This document shows, one piece after another, positions 33,374-42,048 of a DNA stretch of 44,989 nucleotides. The notes below the pieces were generated by a model. That model had not been told where the DNA came from. It was given only the letters and a program-made list of their open reading frames with translations, and did not search any database. Origin of the DNA: Thioalkalicoccus limnaeus. GTDB lineage: Bacteria > Pseudomonadota > Gammaproteobacteria > Chromatiales > Chromatiaceae. The stretch spans positions 1 through 44,989 of the forward strand of contig NZ_JBDKXB010000027.1 of the NCBI RefSeq assembly GCF_041197575.1, read 5' to 3'. Numbering within the stretch: the first letter of the stretch is position 1; each line of letters begins with the position of its first letter. Position numbers and translations under genes: made by a program.

Positions 33374-34513
33374 TCAACGCAAGACCGGTTCGGTGTTCGG
33401 CGTCGTCGGTATCCGTACCCGCATACCTGGGTCCAGCCTCGACGGTACTTGGGTCGCCGGGACGTCGGGATTCGTGGAGTCGGGATCCGGGCGCTCGGGT
33501 GCGGAGCCGTCTTGCGACGCGGAGCCGGTGTCCGTCTCCGTCGCGCGGCCGCCGGCCGAGGACTCGCCGCTCCGCCTCAGCAGCTCCGAAACGATCCCCT
33601 GAAGGATCGGACCGACGATCCCCTCCCACTGGCCGGTGCCCTGGCCTTGGGCGCGACATTCGCGCAAGGCCTGTTCGCGTGCCGCCGTCCTTGCTTCGAG
33701 AGACTTTGGCTCGCCCTCGGCTAGGCACCATTTCAGGTGGGTCGCATGGTCCGGTGCCCATAGGGGGCCGTCGAAGCCGCATCGGTAGCGCAGGTTCTGT
33801 CGATATTGACTGACCGCTTCGGTGGCGTATCGCTCGCACAGGCCGGGGTCGATGTCTATCCCGCTCCCGAGGCCCCTTTCGAGGGATGTCCGCCACGCGG
33901 TGCGCTCCTGCACCTGTCTGCGCGTGACGCCCGTTGGTCCGGCGACGGCACCTGGCTCGATCCTTGCTTCCTGCATGGGTCCGACACGAACCGGTCGCGA
34001 CGGGTCCCCGCTGGCCCAGACCACTGCGGTGCCCTCGATCACCGTGATCACCAACGAGCGTCCCTGGGCGCCCAGATGGTAACGGGTCGGCACGCGCTCG
34101 GCCCGAACCGTCCCCGGCTCTCCGGTGACCTCGTGGGGACAGGCCTTGCTCTCGCCATACAGGTTGCCCTGACGGAAGCCTTGGACCAGGGTGCGGCAAC
34201 CTGTCTCGATGGCTGGGTCGAATTCGACCCGCACCCAACTCCGCGGCCCAGTGCGGACGGAGGCATTGTTTGCCAGCCGTTGACCCCGTTCCAGGCGCCG
34301 ATCGTCGACGAAGACGTTCTGCCCGACGATCCGAAGCTGACCGATGGTCCCGCGTTTGTCGGTGCGCACGAACCGCGGGTCGGTATTCTCGTCGCCGTCG
34401 GCAATTCCCCCATCGGGGCCAGGCATCGTAGGCATCGTATTGCAGTTGGCCAGCAAGGCCGCCATTGACAGAAGGGCCAGCGACCAGCCGGCTCGGGTGT
34501 GTGGCGATCGCAT
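33374..34513 (-). CDS. FecR-domain lipoprotein
   Basis: A 379-residue protein. ATG 34513 is chosen because GGAGG lies five bases upstream (complement of 34519-34523), and the leader ends LLANC (C24), a lipobox. Residues about 57-105 (GQLRIVGQNVFVDDRRLERG, then ASVRTGPRSWVRVEF) match the FecR domain, a beta domain found in iron-signalling anti-sigma proteins and in many periplasmic proteins. The C-terminal 150 residues are charged and low in complexity. No sigma factor gene is adjacent, so a ferric-citrate-type role is unlikely. FecR-domain proteins often sit beside CHAT/TPR genes, as here, where the two are convergent with nine bases between. Confidence 0.8.
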   Translation of the reverse strand: MRSPHTRAGWSLALLSMAALLANCNTMPTMPGPDGGIADGDENTDPRFVRTDKRGTIGQLRIVGQNVFVDDRRLERGQRLANNASVRTGPRSWVRVEFDPAIETGCRTLVQGFRQGNLYGESKACPHEVTGEPGTVRAERVPTRYHLGAQGRSLVITVIEGTAVVWASGDPSRPVRVGPMQEARIEPGAVAGPTGVTRRQVQERTAWRTSLERGLGSGIDIDPGLCERYATEAVSQYRQNLRYRCGFDGPLWAPDHATHLKWCLAEGEPKSLEARTAAREQALRECRAQGQGTGQWEGIVGPILQGIVSELLRRSGESSAGGRATETDTGSASQDGSAPERPDPDSTNPDVPATQVPSRLDPGMRVRIPTTPNTEPVLR

Positions 34514-34700
34514 GCGAACCTCCAAGCGTCATTGGGGCCATCTGGCTCGGGCCAGCTGTTCGCGATCCATGCCCTCCGTGTGGAGAATGAGACGATCGGG
34601 CGTCGGCTCTCTCAGTATAGTCGATGACCGCGGTGGGTCTTGCCGATGTCGAATCCGCAGGCGGTGCTACACTTGTCGGCAGCGGCCCAACCGCGTCCAC

Positions 34701-35060
34701 ATGAGTGCGTTGCCGATGGACGAGTATCTCCGGGCGAAACCGATGGTGACACCCGCCATTGCTGGCATGGCCACGATGACCATGACCAGCACGCTGGTCG
34801 TGCAGTTCGGTCTGCCCCCGGCCCTGACGGCCCTGGCCTTCGCCTTCCTGTTCGGGACCCTGGCCTTTGGTGATCGCAGTCTTTCGCGCCTTCAGCGCGG
34901 CGTGCTCTACCTGATCAACTCGGTCACCATCTTCTCGGTCGCGGTCGGAATCAACGAGACGGCCGTGGGCATGATGAAGCCCCCGGAGGTCGCAGCCTAT
35001 GAGCAGCGTCTGGCCCCGGATGACGAAAGATCCCCGGCGTTGCTGCGGAGCTGGTTCTAG
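34701..35060 (+). CDS. Small two-helix membrane protein, unknown
   Basis: A 119-residue protein from ATG 34701. Two hydrophobic stretches (about residues 18-56 and 65-85) follow a short polar N-terminus, and the tail is charged. I recognise no family. It is divergent from the FecR gene, with 187 bases between them that must hold both promoters. The next membrane gene begins 41 bases after its stop on the same strand, so the two may form an operon. GC-rich codon use like that of its neighbours supports it being real. Confidence 0.6.
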   Translation: MSALPMDEYLRAKPMVTPAIAGMATMTMTSTLVVQFGLPPALTALAFAFLFGTLAFGDRSLSRLQRGVLYLINSVTIFSVAVGINETAVGMMKPPEVAAYEQRLAPDDERSPALLRSWF

Positions 35061-35101
35061 ATGCGCCTTCAGGCCCCTGCTTCGGTTCGGAGGCCGGGTT
35101 G

Positions 35102-35779
35102 ATGGAGCGACTGCGCACACCCCTTATGATCCTCGCGTTGGTGTTGGCCGCGCTGATCCTGATGATCCAACTCGGCGCGGCGGCGCTCCCGGCGCTCCTG
35201 GCGGTCGCGACGCCGGGACTCGGGATCCCGTACCTGGCGCTCTATGATGCGATCCTGCTCTACTCGCTGGCCCTGATGGCCTCGGCCCTGGTCGCGCCGG
35301 CGCGGCTGCAGGGTCGCCTCCAGGGCATCCTGAGCCTCCTCTTCTTCCTCGTGTTGCTGGTGGCTGGCGTACTCCTGGTGCTGGTCGCGTTGGCCAAGCT
35401 GATACTGATGATCTCCTTGTTCGTCGCAGTGCCCTTCGGGACCATCGCCTATCTGGCGGTCTACGCGGATTTCCCGGTCGGCGTGGCACGGGCGACGCTG
35501 GGTATCCTGATGACGCTAAAGCTCGCCATGGTCGTGAGCCTGCTACTGGCCCATCAACGTTTCCTGGAGAATAAGGGTCTGGTCATCCTGATTGCGATCT
35601 CGCTGGTGCTGAACCTGCTCGTGGCCTTTCTGCACGCCCTGGTGCCCGGCTTGCTCGTCTCGATCCTCGACGCCGCCGCGGCGATCCTGGTCGGGCTGGT
35701 CGCCGCGATCTGGGCCTTGCTGGCGTTGGTCGGCAGCCTGATGGCGATCGTCAAGGCGCTGAAGGTACGCCTGGCCTAG
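35102..35779 (+). CDS. Polytopic membrane protein, unknown
   Basis: A 225-residue, very Leu/Ala/Val-rich protein with about six membrane helices. ATG 35102 is preceded by GGAGG at 35089-35093, which decides the start over the adjacent TTG. No enzyme motif or channel signature is visible; charged residues lie only in short loops (APARLQGRLQG, LAHQRFLENKG) and at the C-terminus. It follows the small membrane protein at 34701 and is convergent with the minus-strand contractile-system cluster, which ends 18 bases away. It may be a membrane partner of the CHAT/FecR group, but nothing proves this. Confidence 0.65.
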   Translation: MERLRTPLMILALVLAALILMIQLGAAALPALLAVATPGLGIPYLALYDAILLYSLALMASALVAPARLQGRLQGILSLLFFLVLLVAGVLLVLVALAKLILMISLFVAVPFGTIAYLAVYADFPVGVARATLGILMTLKLAMVVSLLLAHQRFLENKGLVILIAISLVLNLLVAFLHALVPGLLVSILDAAAAILVGLVAAIWALLALVGSLMAIVKALKVRLA

Positions 35780-35797
35780 CCACCGCTGCGGCCTGCG

Positions 35798-36526
35798 TTA
35801 TTTCATCCGCATGAGCGCCGTATTCGGCTGACCCTCGCGGCATGGACAAGCGACATTGGGCGGGCAGGGCTGGCATCGCAGCGTCAGTGTGAGGCTCGCA
35901 TGGTCGATTTTTCTCTCGCTGCGCTGCACCGTGATCGCGAGGGTCTCGCCGGGCTCGATCTGGCGCAGACAGGGTGGCCAAGCGTCATTGGTAGAGGCGT
36001 CCGCGGGTCGATAACTCACCTCGACCCGGAGCAGGTCCGGCGGGGCCGGGTGGCCCCCGGCCTCCGCTGCGTAGCAGGGCACTCGTCCGGACTCGGCGCG
36101 GCGCGGGTCGGTCGGAAAATGCTCCTTCGGCAGGCTCGCCAGGACATAGAGTGGCGGTTGTCCACGATCCGTGCCAAGCTCGGCGCGGCGCATGTCGCCT
36201 GTGAATCCGGTTGGGATCCGGATGTCGCAGCTCGCCGCGCCGGGACCCTGGACCGCGAGCCGAACGCCGTCGGCCACCGGTTGCTCCGCGCCCTCGCCGT
36301 CACAGACGAGTCCATCCAGGTCGAGCTTGGGGGCCAGGTGCTGCAGCCATCCCAGGCCACTCGCGAGCCAACCGGCGGTCGCCTTATCCAGGTCGACGCC
36401 GCTGCTGTTGACCCGCAGGCCGACTCCCAAGCCGACCAGATAGAGGGCGGCGATGATGGCCAACCCGAACAGGACCAGGGCCGCCCGTTTATCCATGGTC
36501 TTGGCTCGGGTCTCGAGTCGGCGCAC
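35798..36526 (-). CDS. Single-pass membrane protein with Cys-rich exported domain, unknown
   Basis: A 242-residue protein from GTG 36526, or 232 residues from ATG 36496; the ribosome site does not decide. One hydrophobic helix (about residues 16-36, AALVLFGLAIIAALYLVGLGVG) is followed by a soluble region that is probably periplasmic. It holds scattered Cys and a C-terminal LRCQPCPPNVACPC cluster, suggesting disulfides or metal binding. No family is recognised. It is the last gene of the minus-strand eCIS cluster, 24 bases after the PASTA protein, so the two membrane proteins may act together at the envelope. Confidence 0.6.
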   Translation of the reverse strand: MRRLETRAKTMDKRAALVLFGLAIIAALYLVGLGVGLRVNSSGVDLDKATAGWLASGLGWLQHLAPKLDLDGLVCDGEGAEQPVADGVRLAVQGPGAASCDIRIPTGFTGDMRRAELGTDRGQPPLYVLASLPKEHFPTDPRRAESGRVPCYAAEAGGHPAPPDLLRVEVSYRPADASTNDAWPPCLRQIEPGETLAITVQRSERKIDHASLTLTLRCQPCPPNVACPCREGQPNTALMRMK

Positions 36527-36550
36527 GCGCCGGCTGACTCGTTGACCGCT

Positions 36551-37927
36551 TCATTGGCCGTCGTCCGGCGGAACCGCGCGCAAGGTACCGCCTATGAACT
36601 GAGTTCGCGGATTCTGGATCTGCTCGAGCAGGTGGCTGTTCGGGAGCATGATGGCCGGATCTGGGCGAACCACGGGACGCCGTCGTTCGACGTCGAGATC
36701 GATGCTCGAACCGACTGCGATCTCGGACCCCGGCGCGGGCCGCTGGGCCAGCACCGAACCGGCCGGCTTGCCTTGCGTCAAATGCGTGACGGTGCCGACC
36801 CTCAACCCGAGCTGCGTCAGGGTGGCCGTGGCATCGGTTTGCGGGGTGCCGAGGAAATTGGGTACCCGTACCATCTGGTCTTCGACGACCAGCGCGACGG
36901 CCGTGCCGGCCGAGACGCGCGCACCGGCCGCCGGGGTATGGCTCAAGACGACCCCCGGCGTGCCGCCGGTGCGCCGCTGTGTGACCGAGCCCTGTCGCAG
37001 GCCTTGGGCGACCAGGCTCTGGCCGGCCTCGGTCACCGTCTGGCCGACCAGGCTGTTGACCGTGACCAGTTCCTTGGCGACCACGACGGCGATCGAGGTG
37101 CCGGGCAAGACCCGCTCGTTGGCCGCCGGGGTGTGCCGCAGCACGGCACCACCTTGGGCGCTGGTGCTTTCTTCCTCGCTGACCGCGCCGAGCGCTAGGC
37201 CTTCGGCAATCAGTCGCTGCTCGGCTTGTGGGATCGACAGGTCTACGAGGCTCGGGGTCGCGACCGAGATGATCTCGACATGCAGGGTCGCGAAGTCCCC
37301 CGACTCCATCGGGGTGCCCGGCGCGGGTTCCTGGCGGATGACCTGGCCACTGTCGACCGTGCCGGTAAACTCCTCGTAGATTTGAAAACCGATCTTGTCT
37401 TTGTTCAACAGCGCGACCGCCTCCTTGACCGACTTGCCTGCCAGCTCCGGCATCGTCGGCTTGCCGTCGATGATCAGCAGCGCGGCGATGATTCCGCCGA
37501 TCACGAGGATCGTGCCGATGCCGCCGGCGACTGCCCACCAGGGGACCTTGCCCCCTTTGCTCGGTGTGGGCTGTGGGGTGTTCGCCGCGGGGACCTGAAG
37601 GACGAGTTCCGGACTCTCGATCGTTCGTTCGCGGTCATCCGTCAGGTAGCCGCGCAGTCGAAAGGCGTATCGCCCCGGCGGCGTTGCCGGCGGAAGCGTG
37701 ACCTTGACGGTCAGGTTCTCGGTCTGGCCCGTCTCGAGATCCCGTTCCACGGCCCCCTGGATCTCGAACCAGCCGGTCTCGGCCGGGGCCTGGGGACGCA
37801 CCTCGATGCTCAGCCTAAGGGCACCGCCGCTGGTGTTGGTCAGGAGAAAACCATAGTCGAGAGTCCGCCCGGGCGTGCCTGTCAGCGTTTCGGTCCCGGC
37901 GACATGGGTGATGGTCGCAATGGCCAT
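36551..37927 (-). CDS. Transmembrane PASTA-repeat protein in the eCIS cluster
   Basis: A 458-residue protein in three parts. Residues 1-115 form a beta-sandwich-like domain (LDYGFLLTNTSGGALRLSIEV, RYAFRLRGY). One membrane helix (130-153) follows a basic SKGGK stretch. About four PASTA units (155-430) come next, each ending in a form of QxPAPGT or HTPAAG followed by G-T-x-V-x-V. PASTA domains bind peptidoglycan or its precursors in bacterial Ser/Thr kinases and some penicillin-binding proteins. The positive-inside rule puts the N-domain in the cytoplasm and the PASTA units outside, the PknB layout but with no kinase. The gene lies 80 bases after tail protein I on the same strand. An anchor or sensor for the contractile apparatus is the inferred role. 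Confidence 0.85.
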   Translation of the reverse strand: MAIATITHVAGTETLTGTPGRTLDYGFLLTNTSGGALRLSIEVRPQAPAETGWFEIQGAVERDLETGQTENLTVKVTLPPATPPGRYAFRLRGYLTDDRERTIESPELVLQVPAANTPQPTPSKGGKVPWWAVAGGIGTILVIGGIIAALLIIDGKPTMPELAGKSVKEAVALLNKDKIGFQIYEEFTGTVDSGQVIRQEPAPGTPMESGDFATLHVEIISVATPSLVDLSIPQAEQRLIAEGLALGAVSEEESTSAQGGAVLRHTPAANERVLPGTSIAVVVAKELVTVNSLVGQTVTEAGQSLVAQGLRQGSVTQRRTGGTPGVVLSHTPAAGARVSAGTAVALVVEDQMVRVPNFLGTPQTDATATLTQLGLRVGTVTHLTQGKPAGSVLAQRPAPGSEIAVGSSIDLDVERRRPVVRPDPAIMLPNSHLLEQIQNPRTQFIGGTLRAVPPDDGQ

Positions 37928-38007
37928 GGTCGTGTCCTCTGGTTGTGGGTAGACCGCGTTCGATCGGCACCGCCTCTGGGGTCCAAGCCGATAGCCCGTC
38001 GTCTCGT

Positions 38008-38634
38008 CTAAGGCCCGCCCGTCCCTTCGACGTCCGGGCGCTTCGGTGCCGGTTCATCGTCGCGCGCAGCCGGCGAGGGTCCTGCCGGTGATGCAGGATC
38101 CTCGGTGAAAACCAGCTCGTGGGTCAGATACGCCGGCTTCTCCTGAACGAGGATGCGCTCGATCAGGCGCTGTTGGGCACGTGCCGAAGCCGGCGCCTTG
38201 ACGAGCAGATGGAACGGGCGTGGCGTCCCGTCGCCGCCGGCTCCGGACTCGTCTAACAAGAAGCCCGAGGTGCCCGTCGCGATTTCGAGAAATCGTTTGA
38301 GACCGTGCCCGGTGCCGCGCCATTGCGAGAGCTCGGCGGCGGCCAGGATCAGCTCGCGCAAACGACCAGGGTCGAGTGGCCAGTCGCGCCCCGGGTCCCG
38401 CGTCCCGGTGCCACCGACGAGGCGAGCCAGATCCACCCAGGCGGCGAGCATCGGCAGGAATGACTCGGGTGCGATCCGCGGATTGAAATAGGTCTCGATC
38501 CGTTCGATGGCCGTCTCGGCCGGCGTTTGGAACCGAGCCATGACCTCGAGCAGCTCGGCCAGTGGTTCCCCGGGTACCGCGGCGCGCCGAAAAACCTCGG
38601 GAAGCAGTTGTTCAATCTCGATCCGGTTCATCAT
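38008..38634 (-). CDS. Phage tail protein I-like baseplate protein (eCIS)
   Basis: A 208-residue protein with the tail protein I pattern: LLPEVFRRAA at the start, FLPMLAAWVDL, RELILAAAELSQWRGTGHGLKRFLEIATG in the middle, and HLLVKAP with THELVF near the end. In eCIS (Afp12 position) it joins the baseplate next to the J-type wedge. Its start overlaps the end of the baseplate J gene by 23 bases, so the two are coupled. The last 40 residues are Pro/Asp-rich and probably disordered. Confidence 0.85.
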   Translation of the reverse strand: MMNRIEIEQLLPEVFRRAAVPGEPLAELLEVMARFQTPAETAIERIETYFNPRIAPESFLPMLAAWVDLARLVGGTGTRDPGRDWPLDPGRLRELILAAAELSQWRGTGHGLKRFLEIATGTSGFLLDESGAGGDGTPRPFHLLVKAPASARAQQRLIERILVQEKPAYLTHELVFTEDPASPAGPSPAARDDEPAPKRPDVEGTGGP

Positions 38635-41260
38635 CGTGCTCGACGTCGATCTCGTGCTGACCGGAGCAGAACAGCCAGGTCATCGGGATCTTGACGCGGT
38701 CGAGATACCGATCGCGGGAGGATGGCTCGAAGCTCAGCTCGGCATCGCCTGGACCGAGGCGGCTCCGGTAGACCCCTCTGGGACCGGCGGCCATCAGCGT
38801 GAGTGACCTGGTGTCCGGTTTGGCGCGCTCGACCGCGACCGCCTCGAGTCGCTCCATGTGGGGGCCGTTCGCACGCAGTGGCAGGCCGCAGCCGAGCGTC
38901 GGTTCCCGCCAGCGGGGCTGAGCGGCCTCCGGGTCGATGGCCAAGACGCCGCGCCGTGTCGAGGCGGCCAGCACCCGGGTGTCGACGAAAGCCAGGTCCT
39001 CGCAGCCGCCCGCGACCCAGCCGTCCCGCAGCCTCAACCAATCGCCCGGCCCGCCTGCGGCACCGGACAGGTCGAGCCGCGAACAACCCTCGCCGGGATC
39101 GTCTCCGACCGCGGTATGACAGGCCCAGAGGTAGCGTCGCGGACCCATGTGCTGGACAAGCAGGCGGCGGATCTTTTCGTCCTTGAGGCCGGCGAATCGG
39201 TAGGTCCCCGGAAGGCCGTCTTCATCGGAGAGGTAGATGCCACCGCGACCGCGCGCCGCGACGGCAACGCTGGTCCGCTGCCCGAGTGCGTCGATCGAGG
39301 CGGCGACACCATAGAAGCCGAGTTGCTGGTCGGCCGGATCCACCAGGATTTGGGTCGGCGTCTCGCCTTCCTTCAGCCGCAGGTCGAGCAGGCCGATCTC
39401 CGTGGCGAGGATCAGGCGCAGGTGTCCGTCGCGCTCGAGCCAGGCCACGTCCTCGATCCGGAACTGGGTCCCGTGTGCTGGCGACCAGTGTTCCCCGCAA
39501 TCATCGGAGATGTGGATCCGCGACCGCTTCTGATCGCCGACCCGAGTGACGGCGGCCAGCAGACCGGGGCGGCCTGGGCCGACCGCGATCTCGCGAGGAT
39601 AGGGCTTGATCGACTCGATCGTCTCGCCGGGAAAGTCGGCGATCGGTTCCCAGCCATCCCCATCGTTCAGTGAGCGGTACAGTGTAGAACCGGTGGCGGC
39701 ATACCAGGTCGCCGGTTGGAAGGCGTCGATGGCGAGCGTCTGAACGTTGCGGCTCGGCGTGCCCGTGACCAGCAGGCACACCGGATCCACGTCCTTGACG
39801 CCCGGTTCGGACCCCAGCATTCGGTTCACGTGAAAGGTGCTGAGCGGTTGCCCAAAGGGCCAGCCAGCCTGATCCGCGGACTCGGCAAAGGGCGTGATGG
39901 TCGCGTAGAGCCGCTCGAGCAGCCGCGCCTTGACGGCCCCTGGATCTTCCCCGCGATGGACGGTGACCCGGGTCCGCACCTTGACCTCTTTGTAGTGGGC
40001 CCAGACGACCCGACAGCCGATCCCCAGCGGTCGACGCTGCTCGAGTTCCGCCTGGACCCGGGCGAGGGCCTCCGCGGTCTCGTGCTGGCGAATCTGGTCG
40101 GCGGTGACCGGTTGGCCCGAACGCGACCCGGACGGGAGTTCCGGTACGCAGACGACCTCGACGGTCCCAGGCCGGGCGAAGGTCCAGAACTCGGCCTGCG
40201 TGTAGGCATGAGCCCGGTTCAGGTTGCCGGGACTCGCGAGCGCCACGGCTTCGAAGTCGCGAGCGGTCACGACCCGATGTAGAGAATGGATCTGTTGGGG
40301 CCCCCGGAGCAAGGCATTGTCGAGCGTCTCGCCGGCGCGACCACCGGTCGCCGGTTCCGGATTGACGACATCCAGGTGGACACCGGCGATCGGATCCTTC
40401 AACGACGTGAGCACTCCCCGGTTCACATTACCCGACGGGCCGCCGCCACTGCGGTACCAGATCCGGATGTCACGCTCCCTTGGTGGGACCGCGGCCAGCG
40501 CGGTCGGAGTCCCGCTGCCGGATGGGTCGGCCTCCGGGCGCAGGGCTGGCGCGAAGAAGATCAGCCCGGCGGCCCGGTCGGCGGTGTATACGAACGAGTC
40601 CGGGCCGGTATGGGCGAAACTCTCGACCTCGCGCCACAGCCGATAGGTTCGACCTTGATGCCGGCGCATCGGCGCGCTGTCATCGATCGACGCCGGCTCC
40701 GTTTCGACGCCGACCACCAGATCGAGCTCGTCGCCGGTGGCGACGATCGGGTATCGGCGGGTTCGTAGCACGAGACCAGGTCGTCCGGGGCGCCCGGCGA
40801 CGATATCGGGACTCTCGCCATCGGCCCAGTCGCAGTGGTAGGCCCTGACCTCGCCGCTCGTCTGCCCGGGGGGGATACGCAGCCTGTGGGCCGTCGCGAA
40901 GATCGGCGCGCTGTCGGCCGGCGCGCCCGGTGCGCCGCTGACGCGGGTGCCGCGCGGGATCTCCACCGCCTCCGTTCGGGGTGCCTTCAACGAAAAGCGC
41001 AGGGTCACAACGGCCGCTGCCGGTGGTCCCAGCTTGACGCCGAGGAGTCGCAGCAATTCGATATAGACCTTGTCTGGCAATCGATTCAATCGATAGAGCA
41101 GCGTTTCGGTCAGAAAGGCGAAGGTCTCGATCAGTACGATACCGGGGTCGCCGGGTGTTCGATCGGTCCATTCCGGGCAGGCGTGCTCGATATGGGCCAG
41201 GGCCTGGGTCATCAGGTCATCGAAGGTCCGGTCGTCGAGATCGAGCGGAGGAATGGACAT
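38612..41260 (-). CDS. Baseplate J-like wedge protein fused to a beta-propeller-like domain (eCIS)
   Basis: An 882-residue protein. Residues 1-520 are a baseplate J/Afp11-like wedge: PGDPGIVLIETFAFLTETLLYRLNR at the start, SLHRVVTARDFEAVALASPGNLNRA in the middle, then the FGQPLSTFHVNRMLGSEPGV closing region. Residues about 530-860 differ: repeated units of the type TWYAATGSTLYRSLNDGDGW, RIHISDDCGEHW and GIYLSDEDG recall BNR/sortilin-like or photosystem-assembly propeller repeats. Plain Afp11-type proteins lack such a half. It might decorate the baseplate and bind a surface ligand. The start is six bases after the gp25 stop. Confidence 0.85.
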   Translation of the reverse strand: MSIPPLDLDDRTFDDLMTQALAHIEHACPEWTDRTPGDPGIVLIETFAFLTETLLYRLNRLPDKVYIELLRLLGVKLGPPAAAVVTLRFSLKAPRTEAVEIPRGTRVSGAPGAPADSAPIFATAHRLRIPPGQTSGEVRAYHCDWADGESPDIVAGRPGRPGLVLRTRRYPIVATGDELDLVVGVETEPASIDDSAPMRRHQGRTYRLWREVESFAHTGPDSFVYTADRAAGLIFFAPALRPEADPSGSGTPTALAAVPPRERDIRIWYRSGGGPSGNVNRGVLTSLKDPIAGVHLDVVNPEPATGGRAGETLDNALLRGPQQIHSLHRVVTARDFEAVALASPGNLNRAHAYTQAEFWTFARPGTVEVVCVPELPSGSRSGQPVTADQIRQHETAEALARVQAELEQRRPLGIGCRVVWAHYKEVKVRTRVTVHRGEDPGAVKARLLERLYATITPFAESADQAGWPFGQPLSTFHVNRMLGSEPGVKDVDPVCLLVTGTPSRNVQTLAIDAFQPATWYAATGSTLYRSLNDGDGWEPIADFPGETIESIKPYPREIAVGPGRPGLLAAVTRVGDQKRSRIHISDDCGEHWSPAHGTQFRIEDVAWLERDGHLRLILATEIGLLDLRLKEGETPTQILVDPADQQLGFYGVAASIDALGQRTSVAVAARGRGGIYLSDEDGLPGTYRFAGLKDEKIRRLLVQHMGPRRYLWACHTAVGDDPGEGCSRLDLSGAAGGPGDWLRLRDGWVAGGCEDLAFVDTRVLAASTRRGVLAIDPEAAQPRWREPTLGCGLPLRANGPHMERLEAVAVERAKPDTRSLTLMAAGPRGVYRSRLGPGDAELSFEPSSRDRYLDRVKIPMTWLFCSGQHEIDVEHDDEPDRD

Positions 41261-41266
41261 TTCGGC

Positions 41267-41695
41267 CTAGGCCTCGTTCAGATCCACCGGAAAGACCAGT
41301 CGCTCATCCCGGCCGGTCCGCCGGACGCGATAGGTGAGGTCGATCTCCAGCCGGTCCGGCTCGTCGTGACCAGGTCCCGCATCCAGATGGAGCAGGTCGA
41401 TGCGCGGTTCCCAGCGGGCCAGTGCGCGGCGCACGTAGTGGATCGCCAGACCGGCGGTCGTCGCATCGTTCGGGCTGAAGGCCAGACGATAGAGCTCGCA
41501 GCCGTAATCGGGACGCATGACCCGTTCGCCCGGGCGGGTGGTCAGCAGCAGCAGGATCGACTGCCGAATCGAATCGTTGCCCTCGATCATCGCCAGGGCC
41601 CCGGTCGGTCCGACCTGCAAGCCCGGTCGTCCCGCCCGGATCGCGAAGTCCGGGTGGGCAAAGCGCAGCGCGCGAAAGGGGCGTGGGTTGGTCAT
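41267..41695 (-). CDS. gp25-like baseplate protein (eCIS)
   Basis: A 142-residue protein starting in an ATGA overlap with the upstream small gene. The core SIRQSILLLLTTRPGERVM followed by RPDYGCEL is the GPW/gp25 signature; these proteins start sheath assembly at the baseplate in phage T4, type VI secretion and eCIS (Afp9 position). The C-terminal half (HYVRRALARWEPRIDLL, RLEIDLTYRV) also fits the family. An N-terminal extension of about 20 residues is a little longer than in the minimal members. Confidence 0.88.
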   Translation of the reverse strand: MTNPRPFRALRFAHPDFAIRAGRPGLQVGPTGALAMIEGNDSIRQSILLLLTTRPGERVMRPDYGCELYRLAFSPNDATTAGLAIHYVRRALARWEPRIDLLHLDAGPGHDEPDRLEIDLTYRVRRTGRDERLVFPVDLNEA

Positions 41696-42048
41696 CGACT
41701 TGCTGCCACCAGGTGCTGGCCGGGTTGCCGGACACCGTAGCGATGGGTGCCAGGCGGCGTGCCATCGGTGTAGCCGGTCAAGCTGGCGAGACACACGGGG
41801 CGACCCTGGATACGGACGAGGTCGGAGTAACCGCTCGTCACAGCGAGCGTCAGGGTGCAAGGTTTGATGCCCTGGACCGGGTTGAAATGGCTGCACCCGG
41901 CGATGGGTCGGCCCTCCGGGCCGGCCCGCACCAGCAGTCGCAACCCCTTGCTGCGCACCAGGTCCTGCGAGGTCACGAGCGCGACCCGTCCGGTCAGGTG
42001 CGGACAGGTGATCAGTGCGTTCTCGGCGACCAGCGTTTGCCTGTCCAT
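41692..42048 (-). CDS. Small PAAR-position protein of the eCIS cluster
   Basis: A 118-residue protein joined to both neighbours by ATGA overlaps. It contains several Cys, an SGYSDLVRIQGRPVCLASL segment and a closing GTPPGTHRYGVRQPGQ. It lies between spike and gp25, where eCIS loci encode a small PAAR or PAAR-like tip protein. I do not see the classical PAAR motif, so the tip role rests on position and size. Proteins of this pattern recur in contractile clusters. Confidence 0.6.
   Translation of the reverse strand: MDRQTLVAENALITCPHLTGRVALVTSQDLVRSKGLRLLVRAGPEGRPIAGCSHFNPVQGIKPCTLTLAVTSGYSDLVRIQGRPVCLASLTGYTDGTPPGTHRYGVRQPGQHLVAASR

Noticed and set aside
33374..34513. Ferric-citrate-type iron signalling (FecR/FecI)
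   Set aside because: No sigma factor or TonB receptor adjacent; the protein is a lipoprotein with only a FecR-like beta domain.
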